Shown piece after piece: positions 52,607 to 60,099 of a stretch of DNA of 64,000 nt. The DNA lies in the NCBI RefSeq assembly GCF_003722335.1, contig NZ_CP026100.1:5368001-5432000 (forward strand), read 5' to 3'. The notes under the pieces are model-generated. The model was given only the letters and a program-made list of their open reading frames with translations. It searched no databases and had not been told where the DNA came from. Numbering within the stretch: position 1 is the first letter of the stretch; each line of letters opens with the position of its first letter. The DNA is from Caulobacter flavus. GTDB lineage: Bacteria; Pseudomonadota; Alphaproteobacteria; Caulobacterales; Caulobacteraceae. The translations under genes and the position numbers were made by a program.

Positions 52607-53259
52607 AGCTTCAGCGACAGCTCGACGTCCTCGGCGAACGGCACCGACAGGTAGCCCGCCGCCGGGGACCGCACCCGCGCCAGGTAGTCGGGCGCGTAGT
52701 CGGCGTTGTCGGCCACGATCAGTGCGCCGGGCCGCAACCGGCTCTCGACCAGGGCCAGGATCTCCGGATAGAGCGCCTTGGCCCCGTCCAGCAGCACCAG
52801 GTCGATGGTCTCGGGCAGGTCGCTCGCCAGGGTCTCCAGCGCGTCGCCGGCGCGGATCTCCACCAGGTCGGCGACGCCGCCCGCCTCGAGGTTGGCCTTG
52901 GCCCGCGCCACCTTGGACGGCTCGAACTCGCTGGTGATCAGCAGGCCGCCGCCGTTGTCGCGCAGGGCCGCGGCCAGGTGCAGGGTCGAAATCCCGAACG
53001 AGGTTCCGAACTCGACGATCGTCCGCGCCCGGACACCGCGAGCCAGCATGTAGAGCAGGAGACCCGTCTCGCGCGACACGGCCAGCGGCGCGTCCTTCAA
53101 CAGGCCGTAGAGGTCGATGTAGTCGGTCTTGCTGCGCATCAGCCGCGTGCGCTCCTCGGCCGACATCGCGGCTGCGGCGGGCATGTCGCGGGGCGCTTCC
53201 TCCTCGGCGAACAGCCGCTCCAGCAGCGGCGCGATCGGGTCTTGGGTCAGGGTGGTCAT
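52603..53259 (-). CDS. SAM-dependent O-methyltransferase
   Basis: A 218-residue class I methyltransferase. The SAM-binding strand is IVEFGTSFGISTLHLAAAL, with following acidic contacts in LLITSEFEPSK and EIRAGDALETL. The catalytic-metal-type block LVLLDGAKALYPEIL and DNADYAPDYLARVRS resemble the O-methyltransferase (catechol/caffeoyl-CoA type) group. Substrate unknown. Start 53259 (MTTLTQDP) is chosen because the frame upstream crosses the divergent tetR promoter. It is divergent from the TetR gene, with a 94-bp shared control region. Confidence 0.83.
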   Translation of the reverse strand: MTTLTQDPIAPLLERLFAEEEAPRDMPAAAAMSAEERTRLMRSKTDYIDLYGLLKDAPLAVSRETGLLLYMLARGVRARTIVEFGTSFGISTLHLAAALRDNGGGLLITSEFEPSKVARAKANLEAGGVADLVEIRAGDALETLASDLPETIDLVLLDGAKALYPEILALVESRLRPGALIVADNADYAPDYLARVRSPAAGYLSVPFAEDVELSLKL

Positions 53260-53306
53260 GGGGGTGTTCCGTGCCTCGTTCGGCGCGCGGTTGCGCCGGC
53301 CCCGAA

Positions 53307-53341
53307 AATGCGAATAATTCGTCAGGTTTCCTATTCGCATT
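53307..53341. promoter_or_regulatory. Inverted repeat in the divergent methyltransferase/tetR region, candidate TetR operator
   Basis: AATGCGAAT (53307-53315) and ATTCGCATT (53333-53341) are exact complements. The left half also holds a smaller palindrome CGAAT-A-ATTCG (53311-53321). The site is 12 bp before the tetR start and about 47 bp before the methyltransferase start, so one regulator could act on both. Confidence 0.6.
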
Positions 53342-53353
53342 GCCCGACCGCGC

Positions 53354-53992
53354 ATGACCGCTCCATCAAGTCCCCGGATTTCCTCGCGAAAACAGCCGCA
53401 GCAGGCGCGCTCGACCGAGCTGGTCTCGGCCATACTGGAAGCGGCCGCTCAGGTTCTGGCCCGGGAGGGGGCCAGCCGGTTCACCACCGCGCGGGTGGCC
53501 GAGAAGGCCGGCGTGAGCGTCGGCTCGGTGTACCAGTACTTCCCCAACAAGGCCGCGATCCTGTTCCGGCTGCAGAGCGACGAATGGCGCACGACCACCG
53601 GCCTGCTGCGCGACATCCTGCAAGACCAGGCCCGTCCGCCGGCCCGGCGCCTGCGCGCCCTGGTCCATGCCTTCGTCCGCTCCGAATGCGAGGAAGCCGG
53701 GATGCGCACGGCCCTGTCCGACGCCGCCCCGCTCTATCGCGACGCGCCCGAGGCCCGCGAGGCCAAGGCGGCCGGCGCCGGCATCGTCCACGCCTTCATG
53801 ACCGACGCCCTGCCGGGGGCCCCGGAAGCGACCCGCACCATGGCCGGCGACCTGATCACCTCGACCCTCGCCCAGGTCGGCAAGGGCTTTTCCGAAGTGC
53901 CCCGCGACGAGGCCGAGATCACCGCCTTCGCCGAGGCCATGGCCGACATGTTCGAGGCCTATCTCGAACGGCTCAGCCAGGCTTCGCCCTAG
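53354..53992 (+). CDS. TetR family transcriptional regulator
   Basis: A 212-residue repressor-type protein. The N-terminal HTH is ILEAAAQVLAREGASRFTT, ARVAEKAGVSVGSVYQYFPN and KAAILFRL, a clear TetR signature. The C-terminal ligand domain (LRALVHAFVRSECEEAGM ... MADMFEAYLERL) is divergent as usual. It is divergent from the O-methyltransferase gene, with an inverted repeat between them, so autoregulation and control of the methyltransferase are likely. The ligand is unknown. Confidence 0.9.
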   Translation: MTAPSSPRISSRKQPQQARSTELVSAILEAAAQVLAREGASRFTTARVAEKAGVSVGSVYQYFPNKAAILFRLQSDEWRTTTGLLRDILQDQARPPARRLRALVHAFVRSECEEAGMRTALSDAAPLYRDAPEAREAKAAGAGIVHAFMTDALPGAPEATRTMAGDLITSTLAQVGKGFSEVPRDEAEITAFAEAMADMFEAYLERLSQASP

Positions 53993-54048
53993 GAACCGCC
54001 CCCTCGCCGGCCGGTTCTCCTGCCTTACCGCAAAGCGCAGGAGCCGCC

Positions 54049-54552
54049 ATGAGCACCGATCCCCAAGACAAGGCCGACGTCGAAAAGCGCCTCTGGAAAG
54101 AGGTGGAGCACGCCCGCTTCGGCATGCTGGGCCTCGTCAACAGCCATCAGCACTACCAGCCGATGACCGCCTTCGCCGAGCCCGAGACCGGCCAGATCTG
54201 GTTCTTCACCCGCGACGACACCGATCTGGCCCAGGCCGTGGCCGGCGACGGCGGCGACGCGATGTTCGTGGTCCAGGCCAAGGACGGCGACTTCCAGGCC
54301 TGCATCGGCGGCCGCCTGAGCCGCGACCACGACACCGCCCGCATCCAGCGCTGGTGGTCGCCGATCGTCGCCGCCTGGTATCCCGACGGCAAGGACGATC
54401 CGCACCTCACCCTGCTTCGCCTCGACGCCCGCGACGCCGAGCTGTGGATCTCCAAGGGCGGCGCCGTGCGCTTCGCCTGGGAGATCGCCAAGGCCAACCT
54501 CACCGACCGCCGGCCCGACCTGGGCGACCGAGCCCATCTCGGCATTGCCTGA
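54049..54552 (+). CDS. Pyridoxamine 5'-phosphate oxidase-like (general stress protein) family
   Basis: A 167-residue split-barrel flavin-binding-type protein. It follows the general stress protein 26 pattern: EKRLWKEVEHARFGMLGLVN, PMTAFAEPETGQIWFFTRDDT, FVVQAKDGDFQACIGGRLS, RWWSPIVAAWYPDGKDDP and LWISKGGAVRFAWEIAKAN (separate blocks). The HxP and WFFT positions fit FMN binding. Such proteins lack pyridoxal chemistry and their role is unclear. Start 54049 follows GGAG. It stands downstream of tetR by 57 bp on the same strand. Confidence 0.82.
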   Translation: MSTDPQDKADVEKRLWKEVEHARFGMLGLVNSHQHYQPMTAFAEPETGQIWFFTRDDTDLAQAVAGDGGDAMFVVQAKDGDFQACIGGRLSRDHDTARIQRWWSPIVAAWYPDGKDDPHLTLLRLDARDAELWISKGGAVRFAWEIAKANLTDRRPDLGDRAHLGIA

Positions 54553-54582
54553 GTCAGCCCACGGACAGTACCAGCCTCCGAA

Positions 54583-54607
54583 CCGCGCCGGACGGCCTCC
54601 GGCGCGG
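54583..54607 (+). terminator. Hairpin after the stress-protein gene
   Basis: Perfect 10-bp arms CCGCGCCGGA and TCCGGCGCGG with a 5-base loop, 31 bp after the stop. No U-run follows. Confidence 0.5.
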
Positions 54608-54684
54608 CGACCGGTTGCAATCGCCCGCCGATACGACCGGCCACCGTTGATTTCTTTCTAGTTTCGCGGCGGGTCAACAGTCTT

Positions 54685-54700
54685 TGTCGGGAACCCGACA
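54685..54700. promoter_or_regulatory. Perfect palindrome in the crp upstream region
   Basis: TGTCGGG-AA-CCCGACA lies about 160 bp before the crp start, within a 310-bp intergenic stretch (54553-54862) that is more AT-rich than its surroundings. It could be a regulator site or the base of a leader hairpin. A GANTC site (GATTC, 54855-54859) is just before the start codon. Apart from the hairpin at 54583 I see no other structure in this stretch. Confidence 0.4.
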
Positions 54701-54862
54701 TAACGCTAAAGCTCGCAGATTTTCCCGCAATGAGAGCCACAATATAGCCTTATCTCGATTAAACGCCGGCCCACTCTGCATTGCGTCGGCTACCTGACAG
54801 CGCCGCACCCGAGTCCTGCCTATAGCTTGCAACCCTTGCCGCAAGCCGGCGTTCGATTCGCC

Positions 54863-55582
54863 ATGACAGGGCCTCTACATCCCTTGAAGAACCGTCTGCT
54901 CGCTTCCCTGCCCCCCGAGGATTTCGGCTACATCGCCGCCCAGCTGTCCCATCAGGACCTGGAGAAGGGGAAGCTGCTGTACGACCCCGGCGATCAGATC
55001 GACACGGTCTACTTCCCGCACGACTGCGTCATCTCGCTGATGACGCTGATGGAGAACGGCGCGGCCATCGAGTCGGCCACCATCGGGCGCGAAGGCGGCC
55101 TGGGCCTGATGGCGGCGATCTCGCCGCGCCAGTCGCTGTCGCGCGCCATCGTTCAGGCGCCGGGCGGGGTCTCGCGCATCAGCGCCGCGGCCCTGCGCGA
55201 AGGCGCCGAGCGCAGCGCCGTGCTGCGCGACCTGATCGAGCGCCACAACGAAGCCCTGTTCGGCCACGCCATCCAGTCGGTGGCCTGCAACGCCCTGCAC
55301 GCGGTGGAGGCGCGCTTCTGCCGCTGGCTGCTGGGCTTCCGCGACCGCATAGACGTCGACACCATCAGCCTGACCCAGGAATTCCTGGCCGACATGCTGG
55401 GCGTGCAGCGCACCACGGTCACCGCCGTGGCCGGCGCCCTGCAGGCCAAGGGGCTGATCCGCTATCGCCGCGGCGTCGTCGACATCCTCGACCGGGCCGG
55501 CCTCGAAGCCATCGCCTGCGAATGCTACGGCGCGGTGCGCAAGGGCTATGAGCGGCTGCTGCCGGAACCGTTCGGGTCTTGA
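54863..55582 (+). CDS. Crp/Fnr family transcriptional regulator
   Basis: A 239-residue regulator: an N-terminal cyclic-nucleotide-binding-type beta-roll (YDPGDQIDTVYFPHDCVISL ... ATIGREGGLGLMAAI) and a C-terminal Crp-type winged helix (LTQEFLADMLGVQRTTVTAVAGAL, QAKGLIRYRRGVVDILDRAGL). The beta-roll lacks the cAMP-contact pattern of Crp and the Fnr Cys cluster, so another signal is likely. ATG 54863 is chosen over a TTG at 54827. It stands alone; the AT-rich leader suggests its own promoter. Confidence 0.87.
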   Translation: MTGPLHPLKNRLLASLPPEDFGYIAAQLSHQDLEKGKLLYDPGDQIDTVYFPHDCVISLMTLMENGAAIESATIGREGGLGLMAAISPRQSLSRAIVQAPGGVSRISAAALREGAERSAVLRDLIERHNEALFGHAIQSVACNALHAVEARFCRWLLGFRDRIDVDTISLTQEFLADMLGVQRTTVTAVAGALQAKGLIRYRRGVVDILDRAGLEAIACECYGAVRKGYERLLPEPFGS

Positions 55583-55596
55583 TCGCCTACGGCGAT

Positions 55597-55693
55597 CCCC
55601 CTCAGTCGCTCTGCGACAGCTCCCCCAGAGTGAGAGCACCCGCGGCATAGATCCTCCCCCTCTGGGGGAGGTGGCCCAGAGGGCCGGAGGGGG
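55597..55693. repeat. GC-rich palindromic intergenic repeat, family A
   Basis: Same order of hairpins as 18309-18406: CCCCCTCAGTCGCT, CTCCCCCAGAG, TCCTCCCCCTCTGGGGGAGG and GGCCCAGAGGGCC. A separate hairpin GATCGCC-TAC-GGCGATC (55581-55597) directly precedes it at the crp stop. Confidence 0.8.
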
Positions 55694-55723
55694 TCGTGGC
55701 TGGCCTCATATCGCCCAAGCAAA

Positions 55724-55756
55724 AAAGGCCATCGCCCCGGGGGGGCGATGGCCTTT
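55724..55756 (-). terminator. Intrinsic terminator of pyk
   Basis: Perfect stem AAAGGCCATCGCCCC/GGGGCGATGGCCTTT with a 3-base loop. On the minus strand it is followed by six T residues, on the plus strand by TTTCTCTTG, so it may serve both pyk and crp. It begins 20 bp after the pyk stop. Confidence 0.88.
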
Positions 55757-55776
55757 CTCTTGTCCGGAAGTCGGCT

Positions 55777-57207
55777 CTACCGCTTGCGCACCGGGAACGG
55801 CGCATGCGCCAGGCGCAGCAGGTTGGCCGCGCCGGGTGCGCCGAACGGCGTGCCGGCCACGATCAGGATGCGCTCGCCGGGCTTGGCGAGGTCCAGTTCC
55901 AGGGCCCGGGCGGCGGCGTCGGTGGTGACGACCTCCAGGCTGTCGGGCTGGGCGCTGACGCGCGGCTCCACGCCCCAGACCAGGGCCATGCGACGCACGG
56001 CCTCGATCTTCGGCGACAGGGCCAGCACCGGCTGCAGCGGCCGTTCGCGGGCCAGGCGGCGGGCGGTGGCGCCCGTGGTGGTGAAGGCCACCAGGCACTT
56101 GGTCGAGCCCGACTTGGCCGCGCCGGCGGCGGCGACCACCAGCACGTCGGCGTCCTCGTCGACGTGCGGCTGCTCGGCCTGCATCAGCTCGGGCCAGCGC
56201 GGGTCGCGTTCGACGCGCTCGATGATGCGGTTCATCATCGCCACCGACTCTTCGGGATAGTCGCCGGCGGCGCTTTCGGCCGACAGCATCACCGCGTCCG
56301 CGCCCTCGTACACGGCGTTGGCCACGTCGGAGGCCTCGGCGCGGGTCGGGGTCGGCGAGCTGGTCATCGACTCCAGCATCTGGGTGGCGACAATCACCGG
56401 AATGCCGCGCTCACGGGCGGCGCGCAGGATTTCCTTCTGCGCCACCGGCACCTCTTCCGGCGCCATTTCGACGCCAAGGTCGCCGCGGGCCACCATGACG
56501 CCGTCGCACAGGTCGAGGATCGGACCCAGGGTCTGCAGCGCCTGCGGTTTCTCGATCTTGGCCAGCACGGCCGCGCGCCCTTCGACGATGCGGCGCAACT
56601 CGGCCATGTCTTCCGGGGCCTGCACGAACGACAGGGCGATCCAGTCGACGCCCAGGCGCAGCGCGAAGGCCAAGTCCTCGCGGTCCTTCGGCGTCAGGGG
56701 CGACATCGGGATGATGACGTCCGGCACGGCCACGCCCTTGCGCTCCGACAGCTTGCCGCCGTTGACGACCGTGGTGTCGGCGTAGCCGGGGCCGGCTTGC
56801 GTCACGGTCATCCGCAGCTTGCCGTCGTCGAGCAGCAGGGTCGCGCCCGGCTTCATCGCCGTCAGGATTTCGGGATGGGGGAGATGAACCCGCGTTTCGT
56901 CGCCCGGGGTCGGATCGGAATCGAACCGGAAGGCCTGGCCGGGCTTCAGCTGAACCGGACCGTCGGCGAACTTGCCGACGCGCAGCTTGGGCCCTTGCAG
57001 ATCGGCCAGGATGCCCAGCGGACGGCCGACCACCGCCTCCGCCGCGCGGATGGCGGCGTAGACGGCGGCGTGGGTCTCGTGAGCGCCGTGGCTGAAGTTC
57101 AGGCGGAAGACGTCGGCGCCAGCCTTGGCCAGCTTGACGATCATCTCCGGCGAACCCGAGGCCGGGCCGATGGTGGCGACGATGCGGGAACGACGCGCGC
57201 GGATCAT
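55777..57207 (-). CDS. pyk: Pyruvate kinase
   Basis: Final enzyme of glycolysis, transferring phosphate from phosphoenolpyruvate to ADP. The 476-residue length is normal. Motifs: RARRSRIVATIGPASGS at the N-terminus, FRLNFSHGAHETH, LADLQGPKLRVG, the active-site Lys in VLAKIEKPQAL, DGVMVARGDLGVEM, IVATQMLESM and the ADEVANAV-type block ASDVANAVYEGADAVMLSAE. The C-terminal domain contains CLVAFTTTGATARRLARERP. Start 57207 (MIRARRSR). It lies 28 bp downstream of the GH3 glucosidase gene on the same strand, so sugar release and glycolysis may be co-expressed. Confidence 0.96.
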   Translation of the reverse strand: MIRARRSRIVATIGPASGSPEMIVKLAKAGADVFRLNFSHGAHETHAAVYAAIRAAEAVVGRPLGILADLQGPKLRVGKFADGPVQLKPGQAFRFDSDPTPGDETRVHLPHPEILTAMKPGATLLLDDGKLRMTVTQAGPGYADTTVVNGGKLSERKGVAVPDVIIPMSPLTPKDREDLAFALRLGVDWIALSFVQAPEDMAELRRIVEGRAAVLAKIEKPQALQTLGPILDLCDGVMVARGDLGVEMAPEEVPVAQKEILRAARERGIPVIVATQMLESMTSSPTPTRAEASDVANAVYEGADAVMLSAESAAGDYPEESVAMMNRIIERVERDPRWPELMQAEQPHVDEDADVLVVAAAGAAKSGSTKCLVAFTTTGATARRLARERPLQPVLALSPKIEAVRRMALVWGVEPRVSAQPDSLEVVTTDAAARALELDLAKPGERILIVAGTPFGAPGAANLLRLAHAPFPVRKR

Positions 57208-57235
57208 GCGGCCGCTCCTTTGTCAGTTTGGGGGA

Positions 57236-59719
57236 TTATTTGGGACAGAAAGCGTCGCCCTCGTTGGACGCCAACTGGATTTCGGTGACCGAAATCGTCA
57301 GCGGCCCCGAGGTGCTCAGGCCGAACGGAGACGAAACGTGCGCCATCTGGGCGCCCGCCGCCTGGAAACAGGAAAGTTTGATCTTGGCGGATCGCCATTC
57401 GCCGATTTTCGAGCCTGACAACGTTGACGTTACGTCTAGCCTCCCACCGCAGGATTCGCCACAACCGACAGTCAGATAAACCGGCGCAACAGGCGCCTTG
57501 TCGACTCGCCACCTCACGAGCACCGCCATGTCGCCGGTCGTCTGGCGCGACAGGTCGACGGGCGGCCCCTGCACGGCCAGAAGGCCTTCGCCCTCCCCGC
57601 TCCAGGTCGCCTGGCGGCCGTTTTCCTGGGCTCCGGCGTCGATCGTCTTGACCGCGCCCGCACCCGAGAAGCTCAGCATCCACGGGGCCGGCACGCGGCC
57701 GGCCACGAAGTAGCGGTCGACGCTGGCGGCGGTTCCAAGGTCGCCAGCGCTCTCCGACAGCTGCGCCACCTTGGCCGGCTGGGCGTAGGACAGGCCGTAG
57801 CCATAGGCGAACTGCGGGTCATAGCCCTTGTCGCCGCGGTTCAGCGGCCCCTGGTCGGCGCGCTTGGGCCAGCTGAACGACAGCTTGCCGGTGAAGTCGC
57901 GCCTGGACTTGCCGTCCTTGCCGGCCACCAGCACGTCGGCGACGCCGCCGCCTTCCGAGCCCGGCAGCCAGGCGGCCACGAAGGCGTCCGAGGCGTTGAT
58001 CTCGGGGTTCACCCACAGCGGACGCCCCGACAGGAACACCGACACCACCGGGATCCCCTGGGCCTTCAGCGTCTTCAGCAGCTCCAGGTCGGTCTTGCCG
58101 CCGGGCTGATAGGCCAGGTTGGCCACGTCGCCCTGGAACTCGGCGTAGGGATCCTCGCCGAACACCACGATGGCCACGTCGGGCTTGGCGCCGGCGAACT
58201 TGCCGTCCGTTGCCAGGGTGGCCTTGCCGCCGGAAGCCTCGACAGCCTCCTTCAGGCCGCCCCAGATCGACTGGCCGTTGGGGAAGTCGCTGTTCTTGTT
58301 GCCCGTGCCCTGCCAGGTCAGGGTCCAGCCGCCCGAGGCCTTGCCGATGTCGTCGGCGGCGCCGGCGACCAGCACGTTGGCTCCCGCCTTGATCGGCAGC
58401 ACGCCGTCGTTCTTCAGCAGCACCAGCGACTTGGACACCGCCTCGCGGGCGACGGCGCGGTGGTCGGCCGAGCCGAGACGATCGAACTTGCCCTGCACCT
58501 GCGGCGCGACGCGATCGAACAGCCCCGACTTGACCTTGACCCGCAGGATGCGGCGCACGGCGTCGTCGAGACGCGCCATCGGGATCTCTCCCGACTTCAC
58601 CTGCTTCAGCGTGTTCTCGTAGAGGCCCTTCCAGCTGTCGGGAGCCATGTACATGTCGAGGCCCGCGTTCATCGCCTGCGGGCACGAGACGTTGGAGCAG
58701 CCCTGGAGCTGGCCGTGGGCGTTCCAGTCGCTGACCACGAAGCCCTCGAAGCCCATCCGCTTCTTCAGCACGTCGGTGATCAGGGTCTTGTTGCCGGTGA
58801 TCTTCTGGCCGTTCCAGCTGGAGAACGAGGCCATCACCGTCAGGATGCCGGCGTCGATGCTGGGCGGATAGCCCTGGGCGTGCACCGCGACGAGCTCCTG
58901 CTCGGAGATCACCGCATTGCCCTGGTCGCGGCCGTCCTGGGTGCCGCCGTCGGCGAGGAAGTGCTTGGCGCTGCCGGCGATACGGCCCGGCGCGATCGGC
59001 TTGCCGGGCTCGAGCTTGCCCTGCAGGCCCAGGGTCATCGGCCCCGAATAGCTGGCGACGATCTCAGGATCCTCGCCATAGCCCTCGTAGGAGCGGCCCC
59101 AGCGGTCGTCGCGCGGCACGGCGACCGTCGGGCCGAAGGTCCAGTCGCCGCCGACCACCGCCACCTCCTCGCCGGTGGCCTGGCCGATGCGCTCGATCAG
59201 CGCCGGATCGCGCATGGCGCCCAGGCCCACGTTGTGCGGGAAGATCGTCGCGCCGACGATGTTGTTGTGGCCGTGCACGGCGTCGATGCCGAACATCAGC
59301 GGGATCGGCGTGCGACCCGGGCGCTTGGCCAGGGCCTCCTTGCGATAGGCGTCGACGAGGTCGGTCCAGGCCTTGGGCGTGGCGCGGTCATTGCCGTCGG
59401 GCGCCGAGTTGCCGCCGGCCAGGATCGAGCCCAGCGGATAGGTCGCCAGATCGGCCGGCGTCATCGAGGCGATGTCGCCCTGGATCGTCTGGCCGACCTT
59501 TTCCTCGACGCTCATCTTGCTCATCAGCTGGGTGATGAAGGCCTCGGTCTTGGCGTCGGTGATGCTGGCCGGGCTCTTGGCCGCCGGCCACAGTTCGGGA
59601 TGGGCGGTCGTTCGCGGGGTCGTCGCGACCAGACTCGGCTCGGCCGCCAGCGCCGGCAGGGCCAGGCCCACGGTCAAGGCCAGCGACGAGGCGCGGAGGA
59701 GCGGACGGCGAAGCTTCAT
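57236..59719 (-). CDS. Secreted GH3 family beta-glucosidase with C-terminal carbohydrate-module-like extension
   Basis: An 827-residue exported beta-glucosidase. The signal peptide (LRRPLLRASSLALTVGLALPALA) fixes the start at 59719. The GH3 N-terminal barrel shows IPLMFGIDAVHGHNN, VAVPRDDRWGRSYEGYGEDP, AKHFLADGGT and the nucleophile region GFEGFVVSDWNAHGQ (Asp of SDW). The C-terminal GH3 domain follows (VSKSLVLLKNDGVLPI; VVFGEDPYAEFQGD). The last 170 residues (DRYFVAGRVPAPW ... AFCPK) form an ExoP-type galactose-binding-like module. It likely hydrolyses beta-glucosides imported by the TonB receptor of this locus. The 5' leader is unusually long before the preceding gene. Confidence 0.92.
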   Translation of the reverse strand: MKLRRPLLRASSLALTVGLALPALAAEPSLVATTPRTTAHPELWPAAKSPASITDAKTEAFITQLMSKMSVEEKVGQTIQGDIASMTPADLATYPLGSILAGGNSAPDGNDRATPKAWTDLVDAYRKEALAKRPGRTPIPLMFGIDAVHGHNNIVGATIFPHNVGLGAMRDPALIERIGQATGEEVAVVGGDWTFGPTVAVPRDDRWGRSYEGYGEDPEIVASYSGPMTLGLQGKLEPGKPIAPGRIAGSAKHFLADGGTQDGRDQGNAVISEQELVAVHAQGYPPSIDAGILTVMASFSSWNGQKITGNKTLITDVLKKRMGFEGFVVSDWNAHGQLQGCSNVSCPQAMNAGLDMYMAPDSWKGLYENTLKQVKSGEIPMARLDDAVRRILRVKVKSGLFDRVAPQVQGKFDRLGSADHRAVAREAVSKSLVLLKNDGVLPIKAGANVLVAGAADDIGKASGGWTLTWQGTGNKNSDFPNGQSIWGGLKEAVEASGGKATLATDGKFAGAKPDVAIVVFGEDPYAEFQGDVANLAYQPGGKTDLELLKTLKAQGIPVVSVFLSGRPLWVNPEINASDAFVAAWLPGSEGGGVADVLVAGKDGKSRRDFTGKLSFSWPKRADQGPLNRGDKGYDPQFAYGYGLSYAQPAKVAQLSESAGDLGTAASVDRYFVAGRVPAPWMLSFSGAGAVKTIDAGAQENGRQATWSGEGEGLLAVQGPPVDLSRQTTGDMAVLVRWRVDKAPVAPVYLTVGCGESCGGRLDVTSTLSGSKIGEWRSAKIKLSCFQAAGAQMAHVSSPFGLSTSGPLTISVTEIQLASNEGDAFCPK

Positions 59720-60042
59720 GACGGGGCCCTTGAAAGCGAAAATCCGGAAAAGATCGGCGCGGCGAGCCCGCCGCGCCGGAGTGGGAGCAACCCCTTGCAG
59801 GAGGGGTCTCCAGCTGACGCTCGCGGTCGGAGGGGGGACCGACGGCCGCAAGCGGCATCCCATCGACGAAAGAAACGTCGACGCTGGAGTGGGATGAATG
59901 GCGAAAGCGGAACTGAGCCTCGGCGCGGTCGCGCGCCGGTCGGCCCGAACGGTTTCCTTCCCTGGTTTCGTTGCGCGACCACCTCGCTCGCCGCCGTTGG
60001 GCGCGTCGCGATAGCGGTCACATCGATCAGACACCATTTCTT

Positions 60043-60054
60043 GACAGCGCTGTC
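60043..60054. promoter_or_regulatory. LacI-type operator candidate upstream of the GH3 gene
   Basis: Perfect palindrome GACAGCGCTGTC (extended TGACAGCGCTGTCT) with the central CG typical of LacI-family sites. As I recall, Caulobacter sugar operons use similar operators (for example XylR sites with AGCGCT cores). It lies 324 bp before the GH3 start, in a 380-bp stretch (59720-60099) without genes. I saw no LacI gene within the window. Confidence 0.6.
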
Positions 60055-60099
60055 TATCCTCTTTTTGCATCCGTCATTTCGAAGGCGTCGGCCCGCCCT

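Noticed and set aside
59720-60070. N-terminal extension of the GH3 protein or a small gene in its leader
   Set aside because: The signal peptide begins at 59719 and the upstream translation is low-complexity Arg/Pro-rich.
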